Source of the DNA: Winogradskyella ursingii
GTDB lineage: Bacteria > Bacteroidota > Bacteroidia > Flavobacteriales > Flavobacteriaceae
Assembly (NCBI RefSeq): GCF_013403975.1
Contig: NZ_JABFDH010000004.1
Location: 310,001-374,000 of the forward strand
DNA length: 64,000 bases
Direction: 5' to 3'
How positions within the stretch are numbered: position 1 is the first letter of the stretch; each line of letters opens with the position of its first letter. Positions 55,401-64,000 of this stretch are shown piece by piece. Made by a program: the position numbers and the translations under genes. The notes beneath the pieces were generated by a model, which worked only from the letters and a program-made list of their open reading frames with translations, made no database searches and had not been told where the DNA came from.

Positions 55401-55688
55401 ATTGGATTGTTGAATTTCTACAGCACCAATTGAAGCCGTCAATTCATTGTCAAAGATTGGATCCCATTTAATGCCGCCAGAAGTCGATTTCCAAAGTCCG
55501 CCTGAAGCAGTACCAACGTACATCACATCAGGATTTGTAGTTACAACGTCAATAGCCGTAACACGACCAGACATTCCACCAGGACCTATATTTCGCGGCG
55601 CCATATTTTTGACCATGTCCATTGAAAATTCTTGTGCAGAGAGTAACGCTATGCAGAACAGCATAACTAGCGTGGATATTTTTTTCAT
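52488..55688 (-). CDS. Large exported BNR / sortilin-like propeller protein
   Basis: A 1066-residue protein with signal peptide (ending LLSAQ). Residues ~35-730 carry many BNR-type Asp-box repeats (SxDGGxTW: KSLDGGKSWMAM, KTTDGGKTWNKI, HITHDGGETWKEI, KSEDGGFTWKMI, KSTDKGETWEVI, YTRDGGQNWTDV), which give two propellers as in VPS10/glycosyl-hydrolase-like proteins. An acidic linker (~780-805, rich in Glu/Asp/Lys), a beta domain and a helical C-terminus follow. No T9SS tail is seen. The family is often named glycosyl hydrolase, but no catalytic residues can be shown here. It may act in ligand binding. Confidence 0.9.
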   Translation of the reverse strand: MKKISTLVMLFCIALLSAQEFSMDMVKNMAPRNIGPGGMSGRVTAIDVVTTNPDVMYVGTASGGLWKSTSGGIKWDPIFDNELTASIGAVEIQQSNPSVIWVGTGEGNPRNSLNGGFGVYKSLDGGKSWMAMGLEKTRHIHRIIVDPTNPDVVYVGAIGSPWGEHPERGVFKTTDGGKTWNKILFANNKTGVADLIMDPTNPNKLIAAMWEHKRDPWFFNSGGEGSGLHITHDGGETWKEITDEDGFPKGELGRIGVAIAPSKPNIVYALVEAKKNALYKSEDGGFTWKMINNKSDIGNRPFYYSEIYVDPQNENRVYSVFTYVNVSEDGGKNFEELMPAYGANNGVHPDHHSWWIHPDDGSFMIDGNDGGMNITKDGGKTWRFIGNLPVAQFYHIAVDNEFPYNVYGGMQDNGSWRGPAYVWRAQGIRNSYWQEISFGDGFDVVPDKDDSRYGWSMSQQGYVSRYDWKTGNNYGVRPTHPDPDVALRFNWNSAINIDPFDNSTIYFGSQYVHKSTDKGETWEVISPDLTTNDPEKQKQSESGGLTMDATGAENHTTILVIEPSPLEKDMLWVGTDDGRVHYTRDGGQNWTDVSNIKGLPEGSWIAQIKASNKNKGEALLIANDYRRFNYTPYAYRTKNYGKTWERLVDENDVESYALAIVEDLEESNLMFLGTDDGLYVSLDAGEKWTKWTEGFPTTSVKDLVIHPREHDLVIGTFGRAAWVLDDIRPLREMAKNNSVMSSNIELFDPPTAYQAAYQQPTGSRFGADAMYHGENRGGGARFTYLFNAKEQPKSDKKEDEEMEDEDSEKEEAKVSWDSLQLKIYDGDRLIRTMKTKAPKENGIHKWTWYMDEAGVDYPSRRIRESNRERGGVSVKPGTYKAVLHYGDQMAETMVTVESDPRLEVSQKNIDEVYTASKQLEQMQQTAADAVEQLVESKMIAENYKKDLTKLDKEAYKEEIKASKEVVKAIDSLIDKYLGKIDKRQGITRNPEVTPLQRLGTARGYVGSSQKGLTSTETTLIKHAKDSLNQLLGETNAFFNDEWAEYQLKMKQVKTDPFKEIQTFGID

Positions 55689-55921
55689 TTTTTAAAAGTT
55701 AGTTGAATAATGCTTAAAAATAATGAAAAGATATGATCCATTTGTAAAACTGATGTTAATGCTATTATTAAATTCTGTAAATAGAAACAGACTGATATTT
55801 CAGAGAATATTGGTAATTCTTATTTAATAGTTACTCATGCTAATTAAAAAAAGAGTATATTTATCTCACAACCAACTACTACCGAGCGTTTTAATACCTA
55901 TAAATTGTTTAGTTAACCAAT

Positions 55922-55945
55922 ATCAATAAAGATTTCTTTATTGAT
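55922..55945. repeat. 10-bp inverted repeat just upstream of the ADC-like gene
   Basis: ATCAATAAAG (55922-55931) and its complement (55936-55945), with a 4-nt ATTT loop, end 16 bp before the ATG. There is no T-tract. It could be an operator or a leader hairpin that controls translation of the operon. Confidence 0.55.
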
Positions 55946-55961
55946 TTAAAACAAATAGGTG

Positions 55962-56768
55962 ATGAGCAATAAAGTAAATCAAGAACGCAAACCAATTACT
56001 CAAAATTCTATTGACGAAAGTGAACCGCTGTATGGAAAATGCGATGGACGTTTTGTGTTTATAAGCGTAACTTCAGCTTTTGCGCAAAGTCTTTTACCGA
56101 AAGATCTAACATTAGCATCTCAAGATTATACTCCCGCTGGAAAACATCCTTTGCTTCTCATGTACAATGATACATGGTTGCATAGCAATCCATTTTTAGA
56201 AAAAATGGCTAAAAAACATAATCTCGACCTTGATCTGCATTATAATGAATTTATAGTAATGCTGCCTTATGTGAAATTTAAGGACGATAACTATAATGAA
56301 GATGCGCCATTTTGTTTCTTACCGGTTCTTTATTTAGATAGTTGGCTAGCGGTATTGGGAGGCAGGATATTTTGGGAGTTCAATAAAAAGTTAGCGCGTT
56401 TTACTACCGATGGACCTATTTATGAAATACGTCATGAATTATCAAAAAACTTATATCTAACATCCGAATTCACAGATTCTGCAGAACCACCAGTATTGGG
56501 AAGAAGTCTCTCAAATTTCGAAGCTATTACTCCAATATTGCAATTACCGGTTTTAGAGTACGGAGTTATTGGCTACATCACATCTATATATAAGGTAGGA
56601 TTTGAGAACCAATATATTTCCCCTTTTAATGTCAAAGGTACAAATCACACTAGCTCTTACTTGCCCAAAGGAATGTTTCAATCCTCATCCATAGAAAGTA
56701 ATGTTATGGGATCGTTTATTATGCAATATCAATGGTCACTATCTTATGCTAAATTCATTAAATTTTAA
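55962..56768 (+). CDS. Acetoacetate decarboxylase-like protein
   Basis: A 268-residue protein starting at the ATG at 55962. It resembles the ADC superfamily: HPLLLMYNDTWL, then NEFIVMLPYVKF, and especially GGRIFWEFNKKLARF, equivalent to the GREIxGFPKKLA motif whose first lysine forms the Schiff base in acetoacetate decarboxylase. The overall length fits the family. Related enzymes perform decarboxylation, aldol or hydration chemistry on keto acids, so the reaction is open. It is 3 bp from the FAD oxidoreductase gene and is the first gene of the operon with the giant cyclase. Confidence 0.75.
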   Translation: MSNKVNQERKPITQNSIDESEPLYGKCDGRFVFISVTSAFAQSLLPKDLTLASQDYTPAGKHPLLLMYNDTWLHSNPFLEKMAKKHNLDLDLHYNEFIVMLPYVKFKDDNYNEDAPFCFLPVLYLDSWLAVLGGRIFWEFNKKLARFTTDGPIYEIRHELSKNLYLTSEFTDSAEPPVLGRSLSNFEAITPILQLPVLEYGVIGYITSIYKVGFENQYISPFNVKGTNHTSSYLPKGMFQSSSIESNVMGSFIMQYQWSLSYAKFIKF

Positions 56769-56771
56769 ATT

Positions 56772-58898
56772 ATGTCTATAAAGAAAATCGCTGTTTTAGG
56801 AGGAGGCATTGGGTCTCTCACCTCAATTTATCAATTGACCTCAGATCCAGATTGGAAATCTAAATACGAAATTACACTCTACCACATGGGATGGCGTTTG
56901 GGGGGAAAGGGAGTTAGTGGTAGGAATCAACAAGAGGCAGATAGAATAGAAGAACACGGTTTGCACCTATGGTTTGGGTTTTATGATAATGCTTTTAACA
57001 TGATACAGCAATGTTATAAGGACAATAATAGGCCTGCAGGAGCGCCTTTAGCGACTTGGGAGGAAGCGTTTACAGGTTATAATATGATTTGTTTAGAAGA
57101 AAAAATTAAAGGTAAATGGTTGCATTGGCCATTTAAAATTCCGACCAACAAAGCAACGCCCGGTATCGGAGATGCGCATCCCAAACCAACCGAATATGTG
57201 TACAAATTATTGGAATGGCTCAAGACCATTCATAAAGATTACCATGATGAAAAATCTGAGAAAGTCAAGTCAAAGATAGATGAACATAAGAACTCTGAGC
57301 ATCACTCTTTAATCAAGGATATTCTTGATGATGTTGTAAAAAGAGGAGAGCACATGTTTCATGATGTCGGTGCCTATATGATTCATGGTGCTTTAAAGTT
57401 AGCTTCAAAAAACAATCATGGTTTGCTCAATAATATTCTAGTGAAATTTAAGCATTGGCTAGAATTCATTGCGAAAGGTTTAGTGGATAGCGATAATAAG
57501 TTAAGGCGATATTTTATTATAGCGGATTTAGTCGTGATTCATATCATCGGAATGATTAAAGATAAAGTTATAACCGAAGGATTCGATATCATAAACGATA
57601 TTGATTATCGCGAGTGGTTAATAAAGCACAATGCCGCAGAAATATCCTATAATTCAGCACTTGTACAGGGTGTTTACGGATTAGTTTTTGGCGGAGACAA
57701 ACAATATACGTTCGAAGCTGGTGTAGCTTTAAGAGGATTGCTAAGAATGGGATTGACTTATAAAGGGCACGTTTATTATCGTATGATGGCCGGAATGGGA
57801 GATGTCATTACCGCACCTATGTATGAAGTGCTTATAAAAAGAGGTGTGAAAATTGAATACTTCAACAGAATCACTGATATAGCCCTTGATTCAACAAAAC
57901 AAAATATTTCTACAATAACTATTGATGTTCAGGCAAGTTTAAAACCAGAATACGACATTTATAATCCATTGATAAATGTAAAAGGGTTACCGTCTTGGCC
58001 AAGTGAGCCGCTTTATGAGCAATTGGTGCAGGGAGATGAACTACAAAGTAAAAATATAAATCTCGAATCTTACTATCAAGAGTGGGATTCTGGGATTCCT
58101 AACAATGTATTAAAAGTCGGAATCGATTTCGATGAGGTGATTTTAGGTATTTCTATTGGTGGATTGTGGACTGTCGCAAAAGAGTTAATTGACAATAGCA
58201 CAGCATGGCAAAATATGATGGCAAATGTCATCCCTATTTCTACAATCGCATATCAAATGTGGTTAAAACCGGATGCAACGGATTTAGGTTGGCCATATGT
58301 AAAAGATGGATTAGGGCTTTTAGGATCCTATCAAGAACCTTATGACACCTATTGTGATATGACAGATTTAATAGAGCGTGAAAGCTGGCCAGAGGATCAC
58401 AAACCAAAAAGTATTGCATATTTCTGTGGTCCTGCACCAGAACCAAATGCAGAGGAAATTTGGCAAAATGTAAAGGACAGCAATTTTATAAATTCAAATT
58501 TTCCTCAGGAACAATCTGAGATGGCCAAACAGCATGCTCAAAATTACATTCAGAAACTGACTCCACATATTTGGCCAAAGATTTGGGAAGGACAAGAGTC
58601 ATTTGATTATAATCAATTGGTAGATCTCAAAGATGAAGCAGGAGAACAACGTTTCGATTCACAATTTTTCAGAGCCAATATAGACCCAACTGAACTCTAT
58701 GTGATGTCATTTGTCAATAGTTCTAAATATAGAATTAAAACAGACGAAACGGGCTATGACAATTTATACATTACAGGAGATTGGATAGATAACGGTTTCA
58801 ATGCTGGATGTATAGAAGCAACCGTTATGTCGGGTCTGCAAACTGCCAGAGCAGTATCTGGTGAGGATTTCAAAATACCTGGAGAAAACGATTTTTAA
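56772..58898 (+). CDS. Large FAD-dependent oxidoreductase (amine oxidase / phytoene desaturase-like)
   Basis: A 708-residue protein. The N-terminal dinucleotide-binding motif is IAVLGGGIGSLTSIYQL (GGGIGS), followed by HMGWRLGGKGVSGRN, the GG-Arg flavin motif, and EEHGLHLWFGFYDNAF. The C-terminus has NLYITGDWIDNGFNAGCIEA, the FAD-binding signature of the amine oxidase/phytoene desaturase superfamily. Residues ~150-260 are an inserted charged helical region, which makes the protein longer than typical desaturases (~500 residues). The substrate may be lipophilic. Coupled to the ADC-like gene (3 bp) and 15 bp before the giant cyclase gene. Confidence 0.85.
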   Translation: MSIKKIAVLGGGIGSLTSIYQLTSDPDWKSKYEITLYHMGWRLGGKGVSGRNQQEADRIEEHGLHLWFGFYDNAFNMIQQCYKDNNRPAGAPLATWEEAFTGYNMICLEEKIKGKWLHWPFKIPTNKATPGIGDAHPKPTEYVYKLLEWLKTIHKDYHDEKSEKVKSKIDEHKNSEHHSLIKDILDDVVKRGEHMFHDVGAYMIHGALKLASKNNHGLLNNILVKFKHWLEFIAKGLVDSDNKLRRYFIIADLVVIHIIGMIKDKVITEGFDIINDIDYREWLIKHNAAEISYNSALVQGVYGLVFGGDKQYTFEAGVALRGLLRMGLTYKGHVYYRMMAGMGDVITAPMYEVLIKRGVKIEYFNRITDIALDSTKQNISTITIDVQASLKPEYDIYNPLINVKGLPSWPSEPLYEQLVQGDELQSKNINLESYYQEWDSGIPNNVLKVGIDFDEVILGISIGGLWTVAKELIDNSTAWQNMMANVIPISTIAYQMWLKPDATDLGWPYVKDGLGLLGSYQEPYDTYCDMTDLIERESWPEDHKPKSIAYFCGPAPEPNAEEIWQNVKDSNFINSNFPQEQSEMAKQHAQNYIQKLTPHIWPKIWEGQESFDYNQLVDLKDEAGEQRFDSQFFRANIDPTELYVMSFVNSSKYRIKTDETGYDNLYITGDWIDNGFNAGCIEATVMSGLQTARAVSGEDFKIPGENDF

Positions 58899-58913
58899 TT
58901 TCAATTTACTATA

Positions 58914-61900
58914 ATGCTTAAGGATTATATTGAAACTGAAACTATAGCAACTACGGGTTACTATACTTTGCAAAAAGTTAAGTGCCAGAAAGAGGGTAAA
59001 CCTTATTTGCTTAAGAAATTTCTAAAAATGGATAACCAAGGTGTTGCCTCTTTAAAAAGTGGTGTCGCCTTGGCAAAACAGCTTCAGTTAAATATTATTC
59101 TAGAACCCATTGAGGTTATTGAAGGCTCAACACAACCTTCAATACTCTACAAATCTTTTGATGGTATAACTTTAAGGCAATTCTTGAGACAAAATAAGGA
59201 ACTAACTCCTCAGGATTTTATAACTATTGCCAAGTTGATTTCGACTTTAATTATCGATTTTCATAATAGAGGTTGGATACTCAAAAACTGCACTCCTGAA
59301 AATATCTTAATTAATCCCATAAGCAAAGAGTGCCGTATCAGTGATCTGCGTAAAGTCACGCGAATTCAAAAGAATGAAAAGATAGATTCTTATAGAAATG
59401 CTGACTTATCAGAACTATTTTACATCAGTCCAGAACAGACCGGAAGAATCAGCCAAATTACAGATTACAGATCAGATTATTATGCACTGGGTGTCATATT
59501 TTATGAAATGCTTACTGGCCAATTACCGTATAAAGCTACCACAACAATAGATGTAATTCATGCCCTTCTTACACAATCTATTTTACCTCCTAAGGATATC
59601 AATCAATCTGTTCCAAACGTTTTAAATAAAATTATTCTGAAGCTTATTTCGAAATCTTCAGAAGAACGCTATCAAAGTGGTAAAGGGCTCATGCACGATT
59701 TGGCCATTGCGGCTCAGCATTTAGAGAATGGGGAAGATTTTATTCCGGGTAGCAAAGATGAGGTGACCAAAATAATTCCTACCTCTAAATTAATTGGTCG
59801 TAATGATGAATTAAATACCATTGATCAGGCTTATAAAATGGTTAAATCGGGAAAAAAGCAAGCTGTTTATATCAGTGGTTATTCCGGTGTTGGGAAAACA
59901 CGAATAGTTGAGGAATTTTATCACAATAAGCTGGGTGATAATATTCCAATGTTGGCAGCTAAATTTGATGTTTTGCGAAAAGCGACACCGTACAGTGCGT
60001 TACTGGACGCTATTTCTGGTTTGGTTTCAAGAATTTTGAAGGAAGATGATGAGGAATTATTGTATTGGAAAAACAGATTGCAAAATCACCTTAATGAAAA
60101 CACTCCGATTATCACAGAAGTTATCCCAGAACTTTCAGCCTTAATGGGTGAGCAAGATCGTATTGATGATTTACCTCCTGAGGAAGAACAAAAAAGATTT
60201 CAACAAACATTTTTAAGTTTCATTTCGGCATTTACAACAGACGAGCATTATCTCATTGTATTTCTAGATGATTTGCAGTGGGCAGACATTGCTTCGATAC
60301 GTTTGCTTGAAATGATGTTGATTAATGATACAATTAAGAATCTGCTGTTTATTGGAGCGTATCGTGATAATGAAGTCGATCCTACCCATCCACTCAGTAT
60401 ATCAATCAAGAAATTGGAGAATTGGATCAATCTACACGACATTAATATTACTGGCTTAAATAAAGATAATACCAAAGAGCTTATTGCAAAATCGCTTCAT
60501 TACCCAATAGAAAAGAAGCATGAATTTACTGAAATCCTTTATCAAAAATCAGATGGTAATACGTTTTATACGCTGCAACTGCTCACTTCTTTATTTGAAG
60601 AAGGTGTGCTTTACAGAAATGAAAATGGCTTTTGGACTTATGACGAAAAATTAATTTCTAAAGAATCGGCATCAGAAAATGTCGTGGAGCTTCTCGTTAA
60701 GAAAATTGAAAATTTAGATGAAGATATACAATTGCTTCTTAAAATTTCAGCTTGTATTGGTGATGTTTTTGACCTTAAGATTCTTTCGCTTTTAGCGGGA
60801 AACAAAATGAATAATGTTGCCAATTCGCTATCAGAAGCTATAAATATGGGCTATCTCATATCTATGGATGAGAATGTTGATGCGTATTTTAAAATGATTT
60901 CAAACATCGATGATAACGAACTTAGTACATTTCAGAATACCAATTTCAAGTTCGCCCATGATCGTATTAGACAAGCATCTTTGGTTTTAGTTGATGATAC
61001 TGAATGTGCCGAACTAAATCTTAAGATTGCGCTGATAAAATTAGAGCATTTCTCAGCGGGCCAAATTGAGGAAGACACTTTTTTATTGGCAAAATACTTC
61101 AATGAAGCAACCTCGATTATTGATGACAAAGACACTATAATGAAACTGGTTCATTATAATTACAAAGCTGGTATAAAAGCAAAAAATGCCACAGCTTATG
61201 ATTCGGCCATTGAATATTTTAGAGTTGTAAAAAAATACATCAATTTTAAAGATGACTATAAAAGGCTTTACGATGCCAGTCTTCAGTATTCAGAGTGTTT
61301 GTATTTGATTGGTGAATATGATGAAGCGGCAACAGAACTGGATAAACTTTATGAAGCCAGTAAAACACGTTTAGATAAATTAAATAGCTTATTTACAAAA
61401 GTTTATCTCTACAATATTCAAGATAAAAAATCTGAAGCATTAGAAGTAGGCAGATTGGGTTATAGCTTGTATGGCATAAAAATGCCAGTTAAAAAGAGCA
61501 CTATAATGGCATTGTTGCTAAAAGATGTTTTGGTGGCACGAATAAAGTTGCCAGAAAAAAAGATTGCATCAATGATTGATAGACCTTTGATGCAAGACGA
61601 AGAAAGAATTCGTTTTCAGGAATTTTTATTGGCAATAGCACCAACAATTTATCAGATAGACCAAAATCTCTTTGCCTGGAATTTTATGAAGATGTTAATG
61701 GCAACATTAAAATACGGCAATAACGGCATTTCTTCATTCAGTTTTATTGGTTATGGAATGCTTATATCCCAACTCTTCGGTAAATATAGAGCTGGTCAAA
61801 AATTGGCAGAACTGGCAATTGATCTCAATACAAAACTGGGATATACCGCATTGAAGTGGAAAGTAAGACTTTCTTACTACAATTTTGTCCATCATTGGAC

Positions 61901-64000
61901 AGAACCGGTAAGAAGAGATATGGATAAGATTTTGGAGGTCGAAAATGGAGCCCATGCCAATGGAGATCCAATTTTTGCCAGCTATGCCATTTTTATTTAT
62001 CTGCAAGCCAAGTTTGCGCTTGGTTTTAATTTGGAAGATGTCTGCAACTCATTTGAAGACTATTTAAAAGTCATAGAAAAAAGAAAGGATTTAGAAGCTA
62101 GGCATTTTGTTGAAGGCTATTATTATGCCATTCGGTGTTTGATGGGTTTAGAAAAAAATACAATTATAATGGGAGACGCTTATAATGCTCCTATTAAAAT
62201 TGAAGAAGCCAAAGAAACTAAGAATTTCTCTGTTGTTGCTGATAATGGCATAGCTTACATGATAACTTTGTATATGTTTGGGCACTATAAAGAAGCGCTT
62301 GACAGTTATTTTGAAACTTCAAAATATATTGATTTTGTTCAGCAGCGCTACGAGTTTGCCGAGTATAATTTCTATGCAGTTTTAATTTGTGCTGAGGCCA
62401 TCGAAACCAATTTGCCTGCAAAAAAGAATTTGAAGAGCTTAGCCAAAAAACATCTCAAAAAATTAAAAACTTGGACCAACCTCTGTCCAGATAACTTCCA
62501 GCCTCAGTATAGACTCGCAAAAGCAGAGCTTGCAGCAGTTTCAAAAAATAATGCTAAAGTAAATGCACTTTATGAAAATGCCATTGAGAGTGCAGAGAAG
62601 TATGGCTTTATTAACTATAAGGCACTAGCTGAAGAATTAGCGGGAAAGCGACAATATAATGACGGCAACCGGATTACGGCTACCACCTTTTTAAATAATG
62701 CAAGAGGAGATTATTTGCAATGGGGAGCAATAGCTAAAGTAGAACATATAGAGTCTGAATATCATCATATTTTAGAGGGCACTATTTTGCAACCAAAAGA
62801 AAGAGATGAAACTCAGGAAGCAGTAATTTCCAATGCTGATCTTAATTTGATGTTTCAGGCAAATCAAGCCGTTAAAAGTTCGAAAGATGTAGATAGCTTG
62901 GTAGAACAATTAATGGATGTTATCATCAAATACAGTAGTGCAGATCATGGCTATTTATTGATTAAAAATAATGCTGAACTTATTGCTAAGGCAAGATACA
63001 ATCCTGAAAGGGGTTCAACTTCTATAACGGAATTTGCAGATAATGAGATTCTACCAATGAATGTTGTTAAGTACGTCATTAGGGTAAAGAAAATGCTCAT
63101 TTTAAATAATCCTGCACATTTACCCGAATATATGAACGTGAAATATTTTCGTGATCACGACCCTAAATCAATGATCTGTTATCCAATTATGAAACAAGGT
63201 GAAGTATTTGGATTACTTTATTTGGAAAATTACTCGCATCAAGGCGTGTTTGATGCAAAAAAGGTAAACCTGCTAAATCTCATCGCCTCCCAAGTTGGCG
63301 TTTCGCTCGATAGTGCTTACCTCTCTGAAAACCTTGAAAGCTTGGTGCAAAAACGTACTGAAAAGATAGAAGCAGAAAAAGGAGTAGTAAGCGAAATGTT
63401 AGAAAACATATTACCAAAAGCCGCAATTGAAGAATTAAAACGAACAGGTAAGACAACGGCTCAAAAGTTTGATGGTGTTACCGTGCTAATGGCAGATATA
63501 AAAGGCTTTACAAAACTTTCCGAGCGCTTATCACCCGAAGAATTAATCGCAAAATTGGATTTTTATTTTAGATCCTTTGATGAAATCATGGCAAATTACC
63601 AATTGGAGAAAATCAAGACCATTGGAGATGCTTATATGGCAGCAGGTGGCTTATTGGGAAAAGAAAAAGAAAACGCTATAAATATGGTAAACGCTGCTTT
63701 AGAAATGCAAGAGTGCATCGATAGAGAAAATGAAAAAACACCAGACGAGGAAAATCTCGAAATGCGCATAGGCCTCCACACGGGGCCAGTTATTGCTGGT
63801 GTTGTAGGTATTAAAAAATACCAGTATGATATTTGGGGAGATACGGTTAATATTTCAGCGAGGATGGAGCAACAATCAGAACCAGGTAGAATAAACGTCT
63901 CAAAGGAAACATTCGAACTCACAAATGAGTGCTTTGATTATTTCTATAGAGGAAAGATAGAAGGTAAAAACAAGGGGTTGATGGACATGTATTTTGTGGA
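58914..64000 (+). CDS. Giant pseudokinase / AAA ATPase / GAF / class III adenylyl cyclase, 3' end beyond window
   Basis: The frame runs from the ATG at 58914 to the right edge (1,695 full codons). Domains: kinase-like (1-~275), in which HRD is replaced by L123-K124-N125 and the glycine loop is lost, while DFG reads D144-L-R and C-lobe motif YRSDYYALGVIFYEMLTG is intact, hence a probable pseudokinase; AAA/STAND-like ATPase (~290-560), Walker A SGYSGVGKT at ~321-329, Walker B IVFLDDLQWAD; a long TPR-like helical region (~600-1270); GAF (~1322-1472); coiled coil; class III cyclase with metal Asp D1528 and D1572 and the ATP-selecting pair K1568 (KTIGD) and D1639 (YDIWGD). It should make cAMP. It follows the two enzyme genes in one operon. 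Confidence 0.92.
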   Translation, partial: MLKDYIETETIATTGYYTLQKVKCQKEGKPYLLKKFLKMDNQGVASLKSGVALAKQLQLNIILEPIEVIEGSTQPSILYKSFDGITLRQFLRQNKELTPQDFITIAKLISTLIIDFHNRGWILKNCTPENILINPISKECRISDLRKVTRIQKNEKIDSYRNADLSELFYISPEQTGRISQITDYRSDYYALGVIFYEMLTGQLPYKATTTIDVIHALLTQSILPPKDINQSVPNVLNKIILKLISKSSEERYQSGKGLMHDLAIAAQHLENGEDFIPGSKDEVTKIIPTSKLIGRNDELNTIDQAYKMVKSGKKQAVYISGYSGVGKTRIVEEFYHNKLGDNIPMLAAKFDVLRKATPYSALLDAISGLVSRILKEDDEELLYWKNRLQNHLNENTPIITEVIPELSALMGEQDRIDDLPPEEEQKRFQQTFLSFISAFTTDEHYLIVFLDDLQWADIASIRLLEMMLINDTIKNLLFIGAYRDNEVDPTHPLSISIKKLENWINLHDINITGLNKDNTKELIAKSLHYPIEKKHEFTEILYQKSDGNTFYTLQLLTSLFEEGVLYRNENGFWTYDEKLISKESASENVVELLVKKIENLDEDIQLLLKISACIGDVFDLKILSLLAGNKMNNVANSLSEAINMGYLISMDENVDAYFKMISNIDDNELSTFQNTNFKFAHDRIRQASLVLVDDTECAELNLKIALIKLEHFSAGQIEEDTFLLAKYFNEATSIIDDKDTIMKLVHYNYKAGIKAKNATAYDSAIEYFRVVKKYINFKDDYKRLYDASLQYSECLYLIGEYDEAATELDKLYEASKTRLDKLNSLFTKVYLYNIQDKKSEALEVGRLGYSLYGIKMPVKKSTIMALLLKDVLVARIKLPEKKIASMIDRPLMQDEERIRFQEFLLAIAPTIYQIDQNLFAWNFMKMLMATLKYGNNGISSFSFIGYGMLISQLFGKYRAGQKLAELAIDLNTKLGYTALKWKVRLSYYNFVHHWTEPVRRDMDKILEVENGAHANGDPIFASYAIFIYLQAKFALGFNLEDVCNSFEDYLKVIEKRKDLEARHFVEGYYYAIRCLMGLEKNTIIMGDAYNAPIKIEEAKETKNFSVVADNGIAYMITLYMFGHYKEALDSYFETSKYIDFVQQRYEFAEYNFYAVLICAEAIETNLPAKKNLKSLAKKHLKKLKTWTNLCPDNFQPQYRLAKAELAAVSKNNAKVNALYENAIESAEKYGFINYKALAEELAGKRQYNDGNRITATTFLNNARGDYLQWGAIAKVEHIESEYHHILEGTILQPKERDETQEAVISNADLNLMFQANQAVKSSKDVDSLVEQLMDVIIKYSSADHGYLLIKNNAELIAKARYNPERGSTSITEFADNEILPMNVVKYVIRVKKMLILNNPAHLPEYMNVKYFRDHDPKSMICYPIMKQGEVFGLLYLENYSHQGVFDAKKVNLLNLIASQVGVSLDSAYLSENLESLVQKRTEKIEAEKGVVSEMLENILPKAAIEELKRTGKTTAQKFDGVTVLMADIKGFTKLSERLSPEELIAKLDFYFRSFDEIMANYQLEKIKTIGDAYMAAGGLLGKEKENAINMVNAALEMQECIDRENEKTPDEENLEMRIGLHTGPVIAGVVGIKKYQYDIWGDTVNISARMEQQSEPGRINVSKETFELTNECFDYFYRGKIEGKNKGLMDMYFV

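Noticed and set aside
59160..59400. Active Ser/Thr kinase at the N-terminus of the giant protein
   Set aside because: The catalytic Asp position holds Asn (N125), HRD reads LKN, and there is no glycine-rich loop; a pseudokinase fits better.

Overview
The window looks like chromosomal DNA of a marine-type member of the Flavobacteriaceae (Bacteroidota). It is AT-rich. Secreted proteins carry short signal peptides ending in xAQ or a lipobox Cys, and one large LRR protein ends in a type IX secretion (Por) sorting domain. Bacteroidota families are common (DUF4920, DUF2911, DUF3124, DUF4331, LAB_N, 2TM, MnmD), and several promoters show the TAnnTTTG -7 element. No tRNA, rRNA, CRISPR array, phage or insertion sequence was recognised. 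Genes are closely packed and almost all are intact; only the two at the window edges are cut.

Layout. 1-8.7 kb (minus): two tandem secreted LRR proteins, a lipoprotein, and a lipoprotein / TPR histidine kinase / NarL-type regulator operon. Three 16-bp palindromes that resemble NarL 7-2-7 sites lie 59-64 bp upstream of three of these genes. 8.8-25 kb: mostly housekeeping (ilvE, mnmD, pyrG, yidC, mnmA, a nitronate monooxygenase, MFS and MATE transporters, PAP2 phosphatase) with a lipoprotein carrying three triads of heptad-spaced histidines at 21.85-22.35 kb. 25.3-30 kb (minus): a GT2 / LAB_N / GT39 lipid-linked sugar operon, then meaB and a DUF2911 gene. 30.2-35.6 kb: an ECF sigma factor with a probable membrane regulator, a repeat-rich exported protein, an M23 peptidase, an LpxR-like lipid A deacylase and a beta-barrel protein.

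38.8-42.6 kb is a signalling locus: secreted TPR protein, LytS-type kinase with a fused 2TM domain, three stand-alone 2TM proteins, and a LytTR regulator. A sequence matching the LytTR direct-repeat consensus lies upstream of its first gene. 44-48.9 kb holds a DUF4331 protein apparently split into two exported halves, a TPR lipoprotein and a TonB-dependent receptor. 49.2-51.2 kb has two paralogous ECF sigma factors with one anti-sigma factor, followed by sodC and a very large BNR-propeller protein.

56-64 kb is the most unusual part: one transcription unit encoding an acetoacetate-decarboxylase-like enzyme, a 708-residue FAD oxidoreductase and a giant (>1,690 residues) protein. The giant protein combines a probable pseudokinase, an AAA-type ATPase, a long helical region, a GAF domain and an apparently intact class III adenylyl cyclase. 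An enzyme pair wired to a cAMP-producing receptor is the best candidate here for an undescribed system; that functional link is inference.
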